From Antedon mediterranea (taxonomy: Eukaryota; Echinodermata; Crinoidea; Comatulida; Antedonidae): a stretch of 64,000 nucleotides of DNA. Where the stretch lies: assembly GCF_964355755.1 (NCBI RefSeq), contig NC_092676.1, positions 16,350,288-16,414,287 on the forward strand, written 5' to 3'. Each line of letters opens with the position of its first letter. Position 1 is the stretch's first letter. Position numbers and translations under genes: made by a program. The notes under the pieces were generated by a model. The model worked only from the letters and a program-made list of their open reading frames with translations, made no database searches and was not told the origin of the DNA. Positions 24,443-50,412 of the stretch are shown here, piece after piece.

Positions 24443-24882
24443 TGTTACGACCACTTTTGGCCTAGGCCGAAATACCTAAATAGCAACAACGAGGCTTGGA
24501 ACAAACAATAGTCGACACTCAAAGTATTATGCAAGGAGCACGAGCTCCATTTATTTCCTTTCGCGAAGCACAAAATACATAACAACACAATTATAGATAC
24601 GTATGATACCGAGTGGTTGGTTTGCCTGGCCATCCGTACACATCACAACCTCCCCATTCTTATCGTCCTGCCTCGCTTCCAGTCTCAAGCACAGTTCTAA
24701 ACGCAAGCGTCCTTGGCTGGCCCTGTCTCCTGAGTGACTCCCTTCTTTGTATCACACACCCAGCACAGCTTTCCAAAATACCCCGCACCACCATGCTCCA
24801 TTCTGATTCGTCCACTTGACCACCGGCGACTTGATTCATTTGCATGTGACATGTGACACCTGGTCTCTCGTCACACGTAACA
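24443..24882. mobile_element. solo LTR
   Basis: A 440-bp segment begins TGTTACG and ends CGTAACA, the TG...CA inverted termini of an LTR. It is flanked by ATAT on both sides (24439-24442, 24883-24886), a possible 4-bp target duplication. It is more GC-rich than its neighbours. No internal retroelement genes or second LTR are present, so it would be a solo LTR left by recombination. Orientation is not determined. Confidence 0.6.
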
Positions 24883-24993
24883 ATATTAAAATGTGTATAC
24901 TGTATATTTCACCAATTATTTTATCAACGGTTCTTCTATTCTATAGCTTCATCTGTATAGAGTCTATTTATCTTTATGCCAAAAATGTAACTT

Positions 24994-25057
24994 TATCGTT
25001 GATAGATAAACAGACAGATAGACAGATATACAGGCAGACAGACATACAGATAGACAT
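24994..25057. repeat. GATA/GACA microsatellite
   Basis: An imperfect run of GATA and CAGA tetranucleotides. Confidence 0.8.
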
Positions 25058-25179
25058 ATTTGTACAATAATTCTTTGTCATGGTTAATCCACTTCCATTT
25101 AGCATTAACTAAACTTATTTGGTACATACATTGGTTCCCATACATTTCTTAGTGCCTTGCTTATAATTAAATCTGTAAC

Positions 25180-25345
25180 TTCATAATGCGCCAATCGCGT
25201 TCCATAATAATGTAATCAAACGCCACCACAGGTCCAAAACACGCGCGAGATCAGAATTCCATTCCACATGTGCGTCGTGCATGGTGGTTGTATAATCCAT
25301 CCATCCTTGCTGCTTCTTGTATAATACTATTTTTCGGTAAGATGT
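25180..25345 (+). promoter_or_regulatory. possible promoter and non-coding first exon of GART
   Basis: This short stretch is richer in CG dinucleotides than its surroundings (CGCCAATCGCG, ACACGCGCGAG) and ends at a donor-like TTTTTCG followed by GTAAGATG near 25338. GART needs an upstream exon because a splice acceptor lies two bases before its ATG. The link across 5.3 kb of repeats is only a guess. Confidence 0.2.
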
Positions 25346-25369
25346 CATGGTTTTCTTTGCTAGGTCTAC

Positions 25370-25690
25370 TATCTGGTAGTAGTAGGCCTCTATAGATGCC
25401 CGGGCCAGGCTAGTAACCAGGCTATGGCCTAGCTAGCTAGCTAGCCTTGTAGGCATTGCTTGCTTCTACTAGCCTAGGCCTAGCTAGCTAGTAGTACTAG
25501 GTAGTAGTAGCGGATAGTAGCTAGGCCCTCTGGAGTACGTAATTTGGTAGGCCTATCTAGAGCCTAGGCTAGCAGCATACTGTAGTAGTAGGGTAGTGGC
25601 CTACATACAGTAGTACTACTATACTAGGCTAGGCTAGATGCATGGGGGAAATAGTTAGGCTAGCCTACTACTAGCTAGGCCTATTTAGGC
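25370..25690. repeat. GGCCTAG/CTAGCTAG-rich low-complexity DNA
   Basis: The same type of TAG, CTAG and GGCCTA word mixture seen at 5345-5665. Confidence 0.6.
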
Positions 25691-26361
25691 TGGTCGTCTT
25701 TCTGGAACTTGAAGCTGATTATCAATTGAATCGGGAACGTTTCGGTCCCGTTTCATCGAAGCTAATAACATGAAAAAAAAGACCAACAAAAAAATATTAA
25801 AAAAAATTACTAAATTGAAATAAATAAAATACTACTTAAGTTAATCTGGATCAACCTGAGTTTTCGGCATGTATTGAATAAAGGACTATTCCATTATTAT
25901 TTATAGGGGTATTAGTCAATGTGTTTAAGTTGGGTGTGCCAGGCTTGTTGAGGCTTCTGTTGTTCGCGAAAAATAAAACAAAAAACTGCTGCTGTAATTA
26001 GCCTTATTATTATTTTACATATCATGTTTTATTTTACATTTCATGTAATATTATTACGAATACATGTTTGTTTTATGTTTTCTCAACAGCCGAATCAAGT
26101 TATATATATAGCCTCTACAAATAACAAGAAAAAAATACATTCAAAATTTATTCACAATAAGGAGAAAACATATACAACTTATTTAATTTATGTTGTTTTA
26201 ATTTATATAAATCCAAAGGAAAATTACTGAAAAAATGACAATATGCTGTGGGTATCAGTAGCTGGATCTCAATAGAGATACAAAAAAAAAAAAAAAAGCG
26301 AAACACTAAATCAAAACGATTATGTAAAACAGCCAGAAAAATAATTTATATGAATACATCC

Positions 26362-26509
26362 ATATTGGAAATATTCTTTTTTTCAAACCAATAATTAGTA
26401 AACTAACCTTGACAGTTTCGCTGTCCTGATCGGACAGCTTCTTCAGACAGCGAAACTGTCAAGGTTAGTTTACTAATTATTGGTTTGAAAAAAAGAATAT
26501 TTCCAATAT
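26362..26509. repeat. perfect 64-bp inverted repeat with 20-nt spacer
   Basis: 26362-26425 and 26446-26509 are exact reverse complements over 64 bases; the spacer is 26426-26445. The arms contain CAAACCAATAATTAGTAAAC and GACAGTTTCGCTGTC. Perfect identity implies a recent origin by fold-back synthesis or active conversion. The spacer and inner arm together form the hammerhead-like core described next. Confidence 0.9.
26415..26446 (-). ncRNA. hammerhead-ribozyme-like core
   Basis: On the minus strand, CTGAAGA (26446-26440) fits the conserved CUGANGA box. After one A, GCTGTCC and GGACAGC form a 7-bp stem II with a 5-nt loop, and GAAAC (26419-26415) fits the GAAA box. Such cores are known from Penelope-like and other retroelements. 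A cleavage site of GUH type is available downstream (GGTT or AGTT), but a normal stem I cannot be drawn because the inverted arm takes its place. Activity is uncertain. Confidence 0.45.
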
Positions 26510-26739
26510 ACTTTATACCTACAAACCAGATGAACATTTTCAATCATGTTAAATACATCCATGTTTGTTTTTTCTCAACAGTTTATGACTCTGAAAAATT
26601 CAGTAGGCCTACACGTAAAGGCATAAGATGAAGAAAAAAATACATTGTGTAACATATTTAATTTAATGTATATATGTTTTATTTCATCAACCCATTTTTA
26701 AGTGTTATTTAGTAGTGTCATGTTTGGTTCAACTTATTT

Positions 26740-26940
26740 CAATGAGTTAGCAATATGTTCATGAGGTTATCGCTCGAGCTGATCCTGACACAAAAACTGA
26801 AACAGCCAGAAATAAAATTGCAGAGCTTTCTCTCATGCAACACACACTAACCCTTCCTCAGCACAAGATTTACAGGGCCTACTATTATATATGGATTAAT
26901 AAGACAACAATTATATTCACGAATTTTGAATATGCTTTTT
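26740..26940 (+). other. coding-like stretch, unrecognised
   Basis: One frame reads YVHEVIARADPDTK then AELSLMQHTLTLPQHK without a stop for about 65 codons. It could be a second protein of the surrounding transposon or an old exon. I cannot name it. Confidence 0.25.
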
Positions 26941-26999
26941 AATGACATTCTCAGTATCCCTCCCGTTACTTACTAATTACCGTTAATTTGTATGACAGT

Positions 27000-27440
27000 A
27001 TGATCTATTTGTTGTCAACTAATAAACTCACCTACAAGAGTAACCAGTAATACAAGTACAATCATAGATCACATTATTTGCAATAATGATGACAAAATAT
27101 TACAATTTGGTACTATTGACATAGGGTTAAGTGATCACTCTTTAATTTATTGTACTAGGAAAGTAGCTAGATGTAAAGTAAATCATCACAAAGTTGTTAA
27201 ACTAAGATCTTTAAAAAATTATAATGTTAATGATTTTACTTTAAAACCTTCCAATACTGATTGGTCCACACTTGTTAATTGTGATGATATTTGTCATACA
27301 TGGTCCATGTTTAAATCAATGTGGTTAGATATCATCAATTGCTCCTAAGAGGGAGGTTCGATTACAAAATCGAACAGAACCAACCAACCAGTTCGAATTG
27401 ATGAGAGTGTATTTAGTTACAAAAAGAAGGTATGAACAAC
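27000..27440 (+). pseudogene. CR1-like LINE endonuclease fragment
   Basis: The translation contains PTRVTSNTSTIIDHIICN and GLSDHSLIYC, the C-terminal part of the EEP endonuclease of CR1-type elements. After a frameshift near 27340 it continues APKREVRLQNR and RVYLVTKRR. Both ends are truncated. Confidence 0.75.
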
Positions 27441-27462
27441 TAATTCTTCTTTCATAATTTAA

Positions 27463-27790
27463 ACATTGTCAAATATTTTTTTATTTATTTACAGTCAACA
27501 AAAATGAGTTCTGACTGGTATTTAAATGCTATATTCATGATGCTATGTTTATTATATTCTAGGAAATATATTAGTATGCTTTAAATTGCCATATCTCGTA
27601 ACTATGCTTTTCTTCTTAAACATTGTCGCATAATGTTTTATTTAATTACAGTAAACAAAAATTATTTCTGAATGGTATTTAAATGCTGTATTTATGATAC
27701 CTACCTATATTATGTTTATTATATTCTATACTACTAGAAACATGTTATCATGCTGTAAATTGCCATATCTCGTAACTATCTTTTCTTCTT
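27463..27790. repeat. two imperfect copies of a ~160-bp segment
   Basis: 27463-27605 and 27610-27790 both run from AAACATTGTC through GGTATTTAAATGCT to TTGCCATATCTCGTAACTAT. No coding frame is visible. Confidence 0.65.
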
Positions 27791-27887
27791 CTTCTTAATA
27801 CACTACACGGATAGGCATAGCAAAGGGATATATCTCTATGCCTACCGTATATTAAGAAAAGAAACTAATGTACATTATTATTTCATT

Positions 27888-28130
27888 CCATGTTCAATGT
27901 TGATCCAATAACAGGAGTCCACACTTAAAAAATAGAGTCCTACTGGAATCGTGCAAAATTAAAGTTAGAAAGAATGCGAGGGTGTAAACGGGAATGGCTA
28001 CCGGAATACCTTGACGAATTTATGTGACGAGAAGGATATGGCAAGTCAGGGGAGGAAGCCTTTAATAATATTTTATCTCACATTTCTCAAATAGGTACAG
28101 TATGCTGGACAAATAAGTAAAAAGATTAAA
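27888..28130 (+). pseudogene. ISXO2/Merlin-like transposase C-terminus, inactivated
   Basis: One frame reads VDPITGVHT, stop, KIESYWNRAKLKLERMRGC, then LPEYLDEFM, stop, REGYGKSGEEAFNNIL. The sets VDP-TGVHT, IESYWNR-K and LP-YLDEFM-R are hallmarks of the end of the ISXO2-type DDE transposase domain. Two in-frame stops (TAA near 27927, TGA near 28027) make it inactive. The tandem duplication at 28032 starts within it. Confidence 0.6.
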
Positions 28131-30039
28131 TAAATGGCTATATAAATTAAACAGATTAAGTAAGTTAAAATTGTATATATGTAATATGTTCCTTGAGGCT
28201 TATTAAATAATGTTAAAGTTCTTGAGCCTTATATTTGAATAAAGTTTGAAGAATGTATATCTCGATCTATCGATTTTTTTCTTGTTATTTGTAGAGGCTA
28301 TTTGATTCAACTGTTGAGAAAAAAACAAACATATAAATTAAAACATAAATTGGATATATTTATATAAATTAAAACATAAATTAAATAAGATTAAAATGTA
28401 TATGTATATAAATCTTTTTCTTGATCTTTTCTTGTTATTTGTAGAGGCTACTTGATTTAACTGTTGAGTAAAAAAACAACATTGTTATATAGTGTAAAAA
28501 ACGATATAATTTACAGACACATAATAAAAGCTATAGGCTAACTACAGCAGCAGTTTTTTGTTTTATTTTTCAAACACAGTAAAATACAAAACAATTGGCA
28601 CAATGACGCGAACAATAGAAGCCTCAACAAGCCTCTCACACCCAACTTAACACATTGACTAACACCCCTGTAAATAATAATGGAATAGTCCTATATTCAA
28701 TACATGCCGAAAACTCAGGTTGATCCGTTAATCTTAAGCCTTTTTCATGAAATGGAAGACATCTTATCGATGAAAAACAAATAATTTCGGAGGACAAGTT
28801 ACTTAATTTAAACTTTGGACAGTCTTGTAGACTAAATTTTTACTGTAAAAGTGATTAACCTTAGTAGGCCTACTGTATGATTAAAAATATCATTGTTTGT
28901 TATTGAAAAAGGCTGGCATATATAATTTATAAATAAATATTAACATTTAAATAAAACAATGAATAAATATAAACGAAGCAATTAAAGAGAAATCAATTAA
29001 AATTATGTGTGAATTTAAAAAATCAAATAACTCGAAGGATATGGCAAGTCAGGGGAGGAAGCCTTTAATAATATTTTATCTCACATTTCTCAAATAGGTA
29101 CAGTATGCTGGACAAATAAGTAAAAAGATTAAATAAATGGCTATAAAATTAAACAGATTAAGTAAGTTAAAATTGTATATATGTAATATGTTCCTTGAGG
29201 CTTATTAAATAATGTTAAAGTTCTTGAGCCTTATATTTGAATAAAGTTTGAAGAATGTATATCTCGATCTATCGATTTTTTTCTTGTTATTTGTAGAGGC
29301 TATTTGATTCAACTGTTGAGAAAAAAACAAACATTATATAAATTAAAACATAAATTGGATATATTTATATAAATTAAAACATAAATTAAATAAGATTAAA
29401 ATGTATATGTATATAAATCTTTTTCTTGATCTTTTCTTGTTATTTGTAGAGGCTACTTGATTTAACTGTTGAGTAAAAAAACAACATTGTTATATAGTGT
29501 AAAAAACGATATAATTTACAGACACATAATAAAAGCTATAGGCTAACTACAGCAGCAGTTTTTTGTTTTATTTTTCAAACACAGTAAAATACAAAACAAT
29601 TGGCACAATGACGCGAACAATAGAAGCCTCAACAAGCCTCTCACACCCAACTTAACACATTGACTAACACCCCTGTAAATAATAATGGAATAGTCCTATA
29701 TTCAATACATGCCGAAAACTCAGGTTGATCCGTTAATCTTAAGCCTTTTTCATGAAATGGAAGACATCTTATCGATGAAAAACAAATAATTTCGGAGGAC
29801 AAGTTACTTAATTTAAACTTTGGACAGTCTTGTAGACTAAATTTTTACTGTAAAAGTGATTAACCTTAGTAGGCCTACTGTATGATTAAAAATATCATTG
29901 TTTGTTATTGAAAAAGGCTGGCATATATAATTTATAAATAAATATTAACATTTAAATAAAACAATGAATAAATATAAACGAAGCAATTAAAGAGAAATCA
30001 ATTAAAATTATGTGTGAATTTAAAAAATCAAATAACTCG
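28032..30039. repeat. recent tandem duplication of ~1.0 kb
   Basis: 28032-29034 and 29035-30039 are almost identical, with only a few single-base and short indel differences (for example CATATAAATT against CATTATATAAATT). Both begin AAGGATATGGCAAGTCAGG and end AATCAAATAACTCG. The unit includes the right inverted end of the transposon above. Near-identity argues for a young event, or an assembly duplication of two haplotypes. Confidence 0.9.
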
Positions 30040-46170
<16,131 letters not shown>

Positions 46171-47132
46171 CTCCAGGGTGCTAGAAAAAATTAATATTTT
46201 TCATTTTACAGTAATGAAATAATTTTAATAGTGCTATATACTGTATTTATTAACTTCATATATGAATTGCACAATTTTGAACAAAATACTCACTTGAAAA
46301 ATACATATTTGTTTTCCTTATTTTGGGTTTTCTCAGTATGAATATATTCCATATAATTTGTATTAATGTACCATGACCTACGACCTGGATTGCAATCATT
46401 GATTGTTGATGTTTAACTTGGTCAAGTCAAATACAGGGTGTTATATATATTTATTAAACTATTTACATGAATAATGTTTTTGTAAGGCTATAAGTTTCTG
46501 AGATCTTAGCAATTTAGTTTGTCACATCTATTTCAACAATCAAATGAAACGGGGCATGTGGCACAGGGTGTTTTGGACGTTGGACTACTGATTGTGGGTT
46601 CGATCATTGCTTGTATCCTTGGTCAAGCATGTTTGCCTCGCTCCACCATCCAGGTATACAAATGGGTACCTGGTAGAGGTCAAAACACAACTTTGCGCTG
46701 ATTACTAGCTGCATTATAGGAGTATGTTTCCATATGTGTTTGATCCAAAAATGACCAGGGTATTAATATGTACAGCACTTACAGGTGTCTCAACACTTGG
46801 CGCTTTATAATTCACAAACAGTGTATGATGAGACATGATGATGATCACTACAATTATTAACAGATTTTCAAACTATCGTTACTGGATTAACAAAGTTAAA
46901 ATATAAATTTCACAGTTTTAAAAATTACAACGAAAAGAGTTAAATAGTTAATACCAGATTATGATTAATGTTAATTTTCAAATTCATTATTAATATTTGT
47001 TTATATTTTTACTATTGTTATTCGCTTAAATTGACAATACAGAGTAACATTCTTTGCACTCTCAATCCATCCGTAAATCCGTTTCCACGGCACACAAAAT
47101 TAAAACCTGTTAATTTATCGTAGTTTTTTTCG
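46171..47132. other. intergenic region between GART and the sulfotransferase
   Basis: The two genes face each other tail to tail. Apart from the SINE at 46535-46815 the DNA is AT-rich and unremarkable. I do not see a canonical AATAAA close behind the GART stop. Confidence 0.5.
46535..46815 (+). mobile_element. tRNA-derived SINE of a third type, downstream of GART
   Basis: TGTGGCACAGGGTGTTTTGG and GTGGGTTCGATCATTGC stand at A-box and B-box spacing. The body then includes TTTGCGCTGATTACTAGCTG and ends near ACACTTGGCGCTTTATAA. Part of the body recurs at 19265-19375. Confidence 0.65.
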
Positions 47133-50100
47133 CTATACACAAATCGTTTTACTTATATACTCAAACTGAAGGCCAGTATTTTGCATTTTGTGTTCGTAAA
47201 GTTCATCAAATTTTTCGGTTTGAGTCTTTGTAAAGTAATGTATCCAATCTCCAACTATTCCTGAAAAAAATAAATCATATCAATAATCATAAACCAAGTA
47301 AATTCTCTTCATAATACCATAATAACATTCATGTTATCAGCATGCTGATCTATATATACTGTATATATATATATATTTGTTAACTGTTTTTGTCGGTAGT
47401 GGCGGTAATTATCGCCGTTGGTTTTGATTGAATAAAATAAAAATACAATTTTAACGAAAGAGCGGGTAAAATATGAATCTGGAAATATTTTGATCGTTTT
47501 CTAAATTTCATTAGGTACTTATACGAAGATCTCTTTAAAAAAGGCAAATAGTCAAAAATGGAATATTAATACACTCTTTTTGGACAGATGGGACGCTTCG
47601 CGGAGGAAGTTGTAGTACAACCTTAAGCTCTGTCTACACTATCAAACTTTATGCGACAATAAAATTTGATGTGCCCATATATGATGGACAATATCATATC
47701 ACTGCCATTAGTTGGGCATACCACTACCGTGGGAACATCACCAAACTAGTTTGATAGTGTAGACAAAGCTTTAAAAAGTATACACAATTTTAACTTTAAC
47801 ATTTGTATGTTTATATATAGTGTATATATATGGCACAGATCCCAGGTTTAATACAATTTTACGCCGTTCACAGAAAACAAGGTCACTTTATTTAAATTTT
47901 AATTACACGGCCTGCTAACAAGTAGACTACAACGTACGGTTGAACTAGTGCCATCAAAACCGTGTATAGTTTGTAATATAAAGTAATTGTAATTTAATAT
48001 AAATTAATATATCTTCATAAATATTTAGCTGCTGTTACCATGCAACTACTAACCTTTCCTCATAAATGGATACGATTCAATGTTCATCAAAGGATGTTCT
48101 GAAAAGTTCACTTTACGATTTGATTTCATTGAGTCAAATGAACAGTGGAGAACGATGTCAGCAAGTTTTCCATCTGGAACTGGCCAACCCAAAAACTTGG
48201 ATACTTTCAAAATAACACTAGAAAGATCCTTTAAAAAACATGTAGTAATTATTAATTGTGAGTAAAAAAGTAAGATACAATATAGTCACTCTTAAAGGAA
48301 CAACTTTGTGAACAAAGCGTCCCTCACACCTGAGATATTTTATAATACAAGTAACAATTTGATTTAATTACTGTACCTAAACTGGAGCGGGGTTATGTAA
48401 ATCTTCACCATAACGCACACATTGTAAATGTTATTATAACGTGATACCAACCTGATGCATTTCTTCATACTTGACAAACAAAACATTTTTCTGTGTACGT
48501 TGACTCCACCAGTAAGTATTCATTTCAAACCAGCTTCCATACACAACTAAAAATTAAGTGCTTTCTTTTAAATATTTTTTAAACAATTTAGTTTGCAATA
48601 ACCAAGGCTATCTAGGGTAATATAAAACAAACCCCGAAAAAAAAGTAAAGTGAGGCCAGTCATTATGATTCAATATTTCGAACTTTATTTATTTTGGACG
48701 GTATTTCTTGACATTTATATTGATTTAATGGAAAACGCATTCTTAAGGCCAACTCAGACAGCATTACGATGAGGCCCGACGAAACGTCTTGACTCGTCGA
48801 TGCTGTCTGAGTTGAATCCCGACAAGACGGTCGTCTCTAGATAGCGCCGGTCGTAATTTTTAAGTCGTCGCGAGAACTTTAATCATGTTTAATTTTCTCC
48901 CGACGAGACAACTCTTTGGACCTCGTTGTACTTCGCTGTCTGAGTTGGCCTTTATTCTATGCAAACAAAAGTTTTCTATAAATTACCGTCGCCAATACAG
49001 AAACTATGCAAGAAATCTTGCCATGTATATTTAGGTAGATCCACAACCCCTAAATGGAAATTGAAGTACGATACAGCTGTGTCTTTAGGATTTCTGCTAA
49101 CAAATATAACCTGAAAAAAGAAAGAGTATACAGTATATAAACTAATAAAGTGGTGTGGTGGTAAAGAGTTACCCCTTCTGGGGCGGGTGTTTATTCTAGT
49201 GTACATAATGTTTCACAGTAGCACAAGCATATTGTTTAAAAACAATTTAAAATGGCATGGATCTTATTTGACATCTAGAAATTTGGAACTGAATGTTGTG
49301 TTTTTAACACAAACATTGCTGGTAGACTTATAACTACAAGCACAGTCAATTTACAGTGTTCAGCTCACGAGAACATCTATCTACTTCCTTGTTTCAACAA
49401 TACTACAGGTCTACGTAATGTACAGGGCGTTTTTTCGAAAAACGAGAACAAGTATTATGATGATATGAAAATGTGGAAGCAACATGTACAGTTTGACACA
49501 ATTAAACGAGTTTTTGATCTGAAATAATAAGCTTTTACATATTTAAAGTATCTTGGTCTGAAGCTGAATTGGGTTTTGAAAAATTAACATAAAGTTTTTG
49601 ATCAATTCGTGTACGAATGTGGCACATCAGATGACCCCTAGTAACAATGAAACTCGACTGCAACAATAATATAATAATCTTCCAGTGTAGGTCTAAATAA
49701 ACAATTATGAGCATGTGTGCATAAAAATGATGGAGTTGATGTCACCAAATAAGGGACAGTACTGTACTGTGTAGTAGGTCTACTGTTAAATGTTTCATAT
49801 TTTATTATTTTTATATTTTAGTCATTACAAATATACACCAGCAATTTTTGTAAGTACAAATAAAACACACTTCATGCCAGTAAAATACATATATACCTTG
49901 GCTTTCTTGGCAAATATTTGAGGCGGTAGTTGATGTTTTTGTAAATGTGTTTTTAATAACCTAGGAGACGGTTGTGTCTTTGCTTTTATGTATGGCGCAA
50001 TCTCGTTTCCAATTTGGTGATCTAGAAACATAAATCGTTCGCGCATAAAGTCTTCGTCTGCCTTTTGAAAATCACAGTTGTGTCTTAAAACCGAGACGAT

Positions 50101-50412
50101 CTCCTGCATCCAAGTTGTTCCTAAGAAGTTTGAAGACAAAAATCAATTGTTCAATCTCTGTCAAAAGCTGTCAAACCAGAAGCTTCTGCTAAGCAACCTC
50201 ATACGTTAGGCATAATTTGTTTTCAACTAACAGTTGACAGTAGGCCTACCTGATTTAGGATAAGTAATGACAACAACATCATCTGTACGAATTTCAAAGG
50301 TTTGTAGATCTTGTAACAATTTTCTGGAGGTAACTTGACGTCTGTGGCGAACGCCTCCAACAATGTGTGTATTCAGTTCGACGTCATCAATCTTTTTGGT
50401 TGAAAATTCCAT
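47133..50412 (-). CDS. cytosolic sulfotransferase (SULT family)
   Basis: Transfers sulfate from PAPS to small hydroxyl or amine compounds in the cytosol; the substrate cannot be read from the sequence. Six coding exons on the minus strand: 50412-50250, 50120-49897, 49110-48987, 48546-48452, 48228-48054, 47260-47133. They join in phase to 302 residues, the usual SULT length. The PAPS loop [13 protein letters not shown] (50-62, Lys53) spans exons 1 and 2. His113 in LLKTH is the catalytic base. [12 protein letters not shown] (133-144) holds Arg135 and Ser143 for the 3'-phosphate, and RKGIVGDW (259-266) is the C-terminal PAPS motif. The dimer motif after it ([10 protein letters not shown]) departs from the usual KxxxTVxxxE. 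There is no signal peptide or membrane segment. Introns hold MITEs at 47626-47770 and 48746-48951. Confidence 0.95.
47626..47770. mobile_element. Harbinger-type MITE, family 1, sulfotransferase intron 5
   Basis: AGCTCTGTCTACACTATCAA at the left is inverted as TTGATAGTGTAGACAAAGCT at the right. TTA flanks both sides (47623-47625, 47771-47773). It is related to the copy at 36412-36542 but differs inside. Confidence 0.8.
48746..48951. mobile_element. Harbinger-type MITE, family 2, sulfotransferase intron 3
   Basis: AGGCCAACTCAGACAGC at the left is inverted as GCTGTCTGAGTTGGCCT at the right, with TTA on both sides (48743-48745, 48952-48954). An internal third copy of GCTGTCTGAGTTG near 48811 gives it an extra fold-back. 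The interior is GC-rich with several CGACGAGAC-like words. Confidence 0.75.

Larger units (their letters stand above)
25835..28738 (+). mobile_element. decayed ISXO2/Merlin-like DNA transposon with long inverted ends
   Basis: 25835-26240 is repeated as its reverse complement at about 28290-28738, for instance GGATCAACCTGAG against CTCAGGTTGATCC and the shared GCATGTATTGAAT. Between the arms, 27888-28130 encodes the end of an ISXO2-type transposase. Long inverted ends plus a transposase suggest one element, later damaged by a LINE insertion near 27000-27440 and a hairpin at 26362-26509. The exact outer limits and target duplication are not clear. Confidence 0.5.

Noticed and set aside
24613-24845. 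Small open frames in the GC-richer segment
   Set aside because: They lie inside the solo LTR and have no domain; both strands are open by composition.
46535-46625. tRNA gene downstream of GART
   Set aside because: A- and B-box-like words are present, but the acceptor and anticodon stems do not pair, and a SINE body follows.
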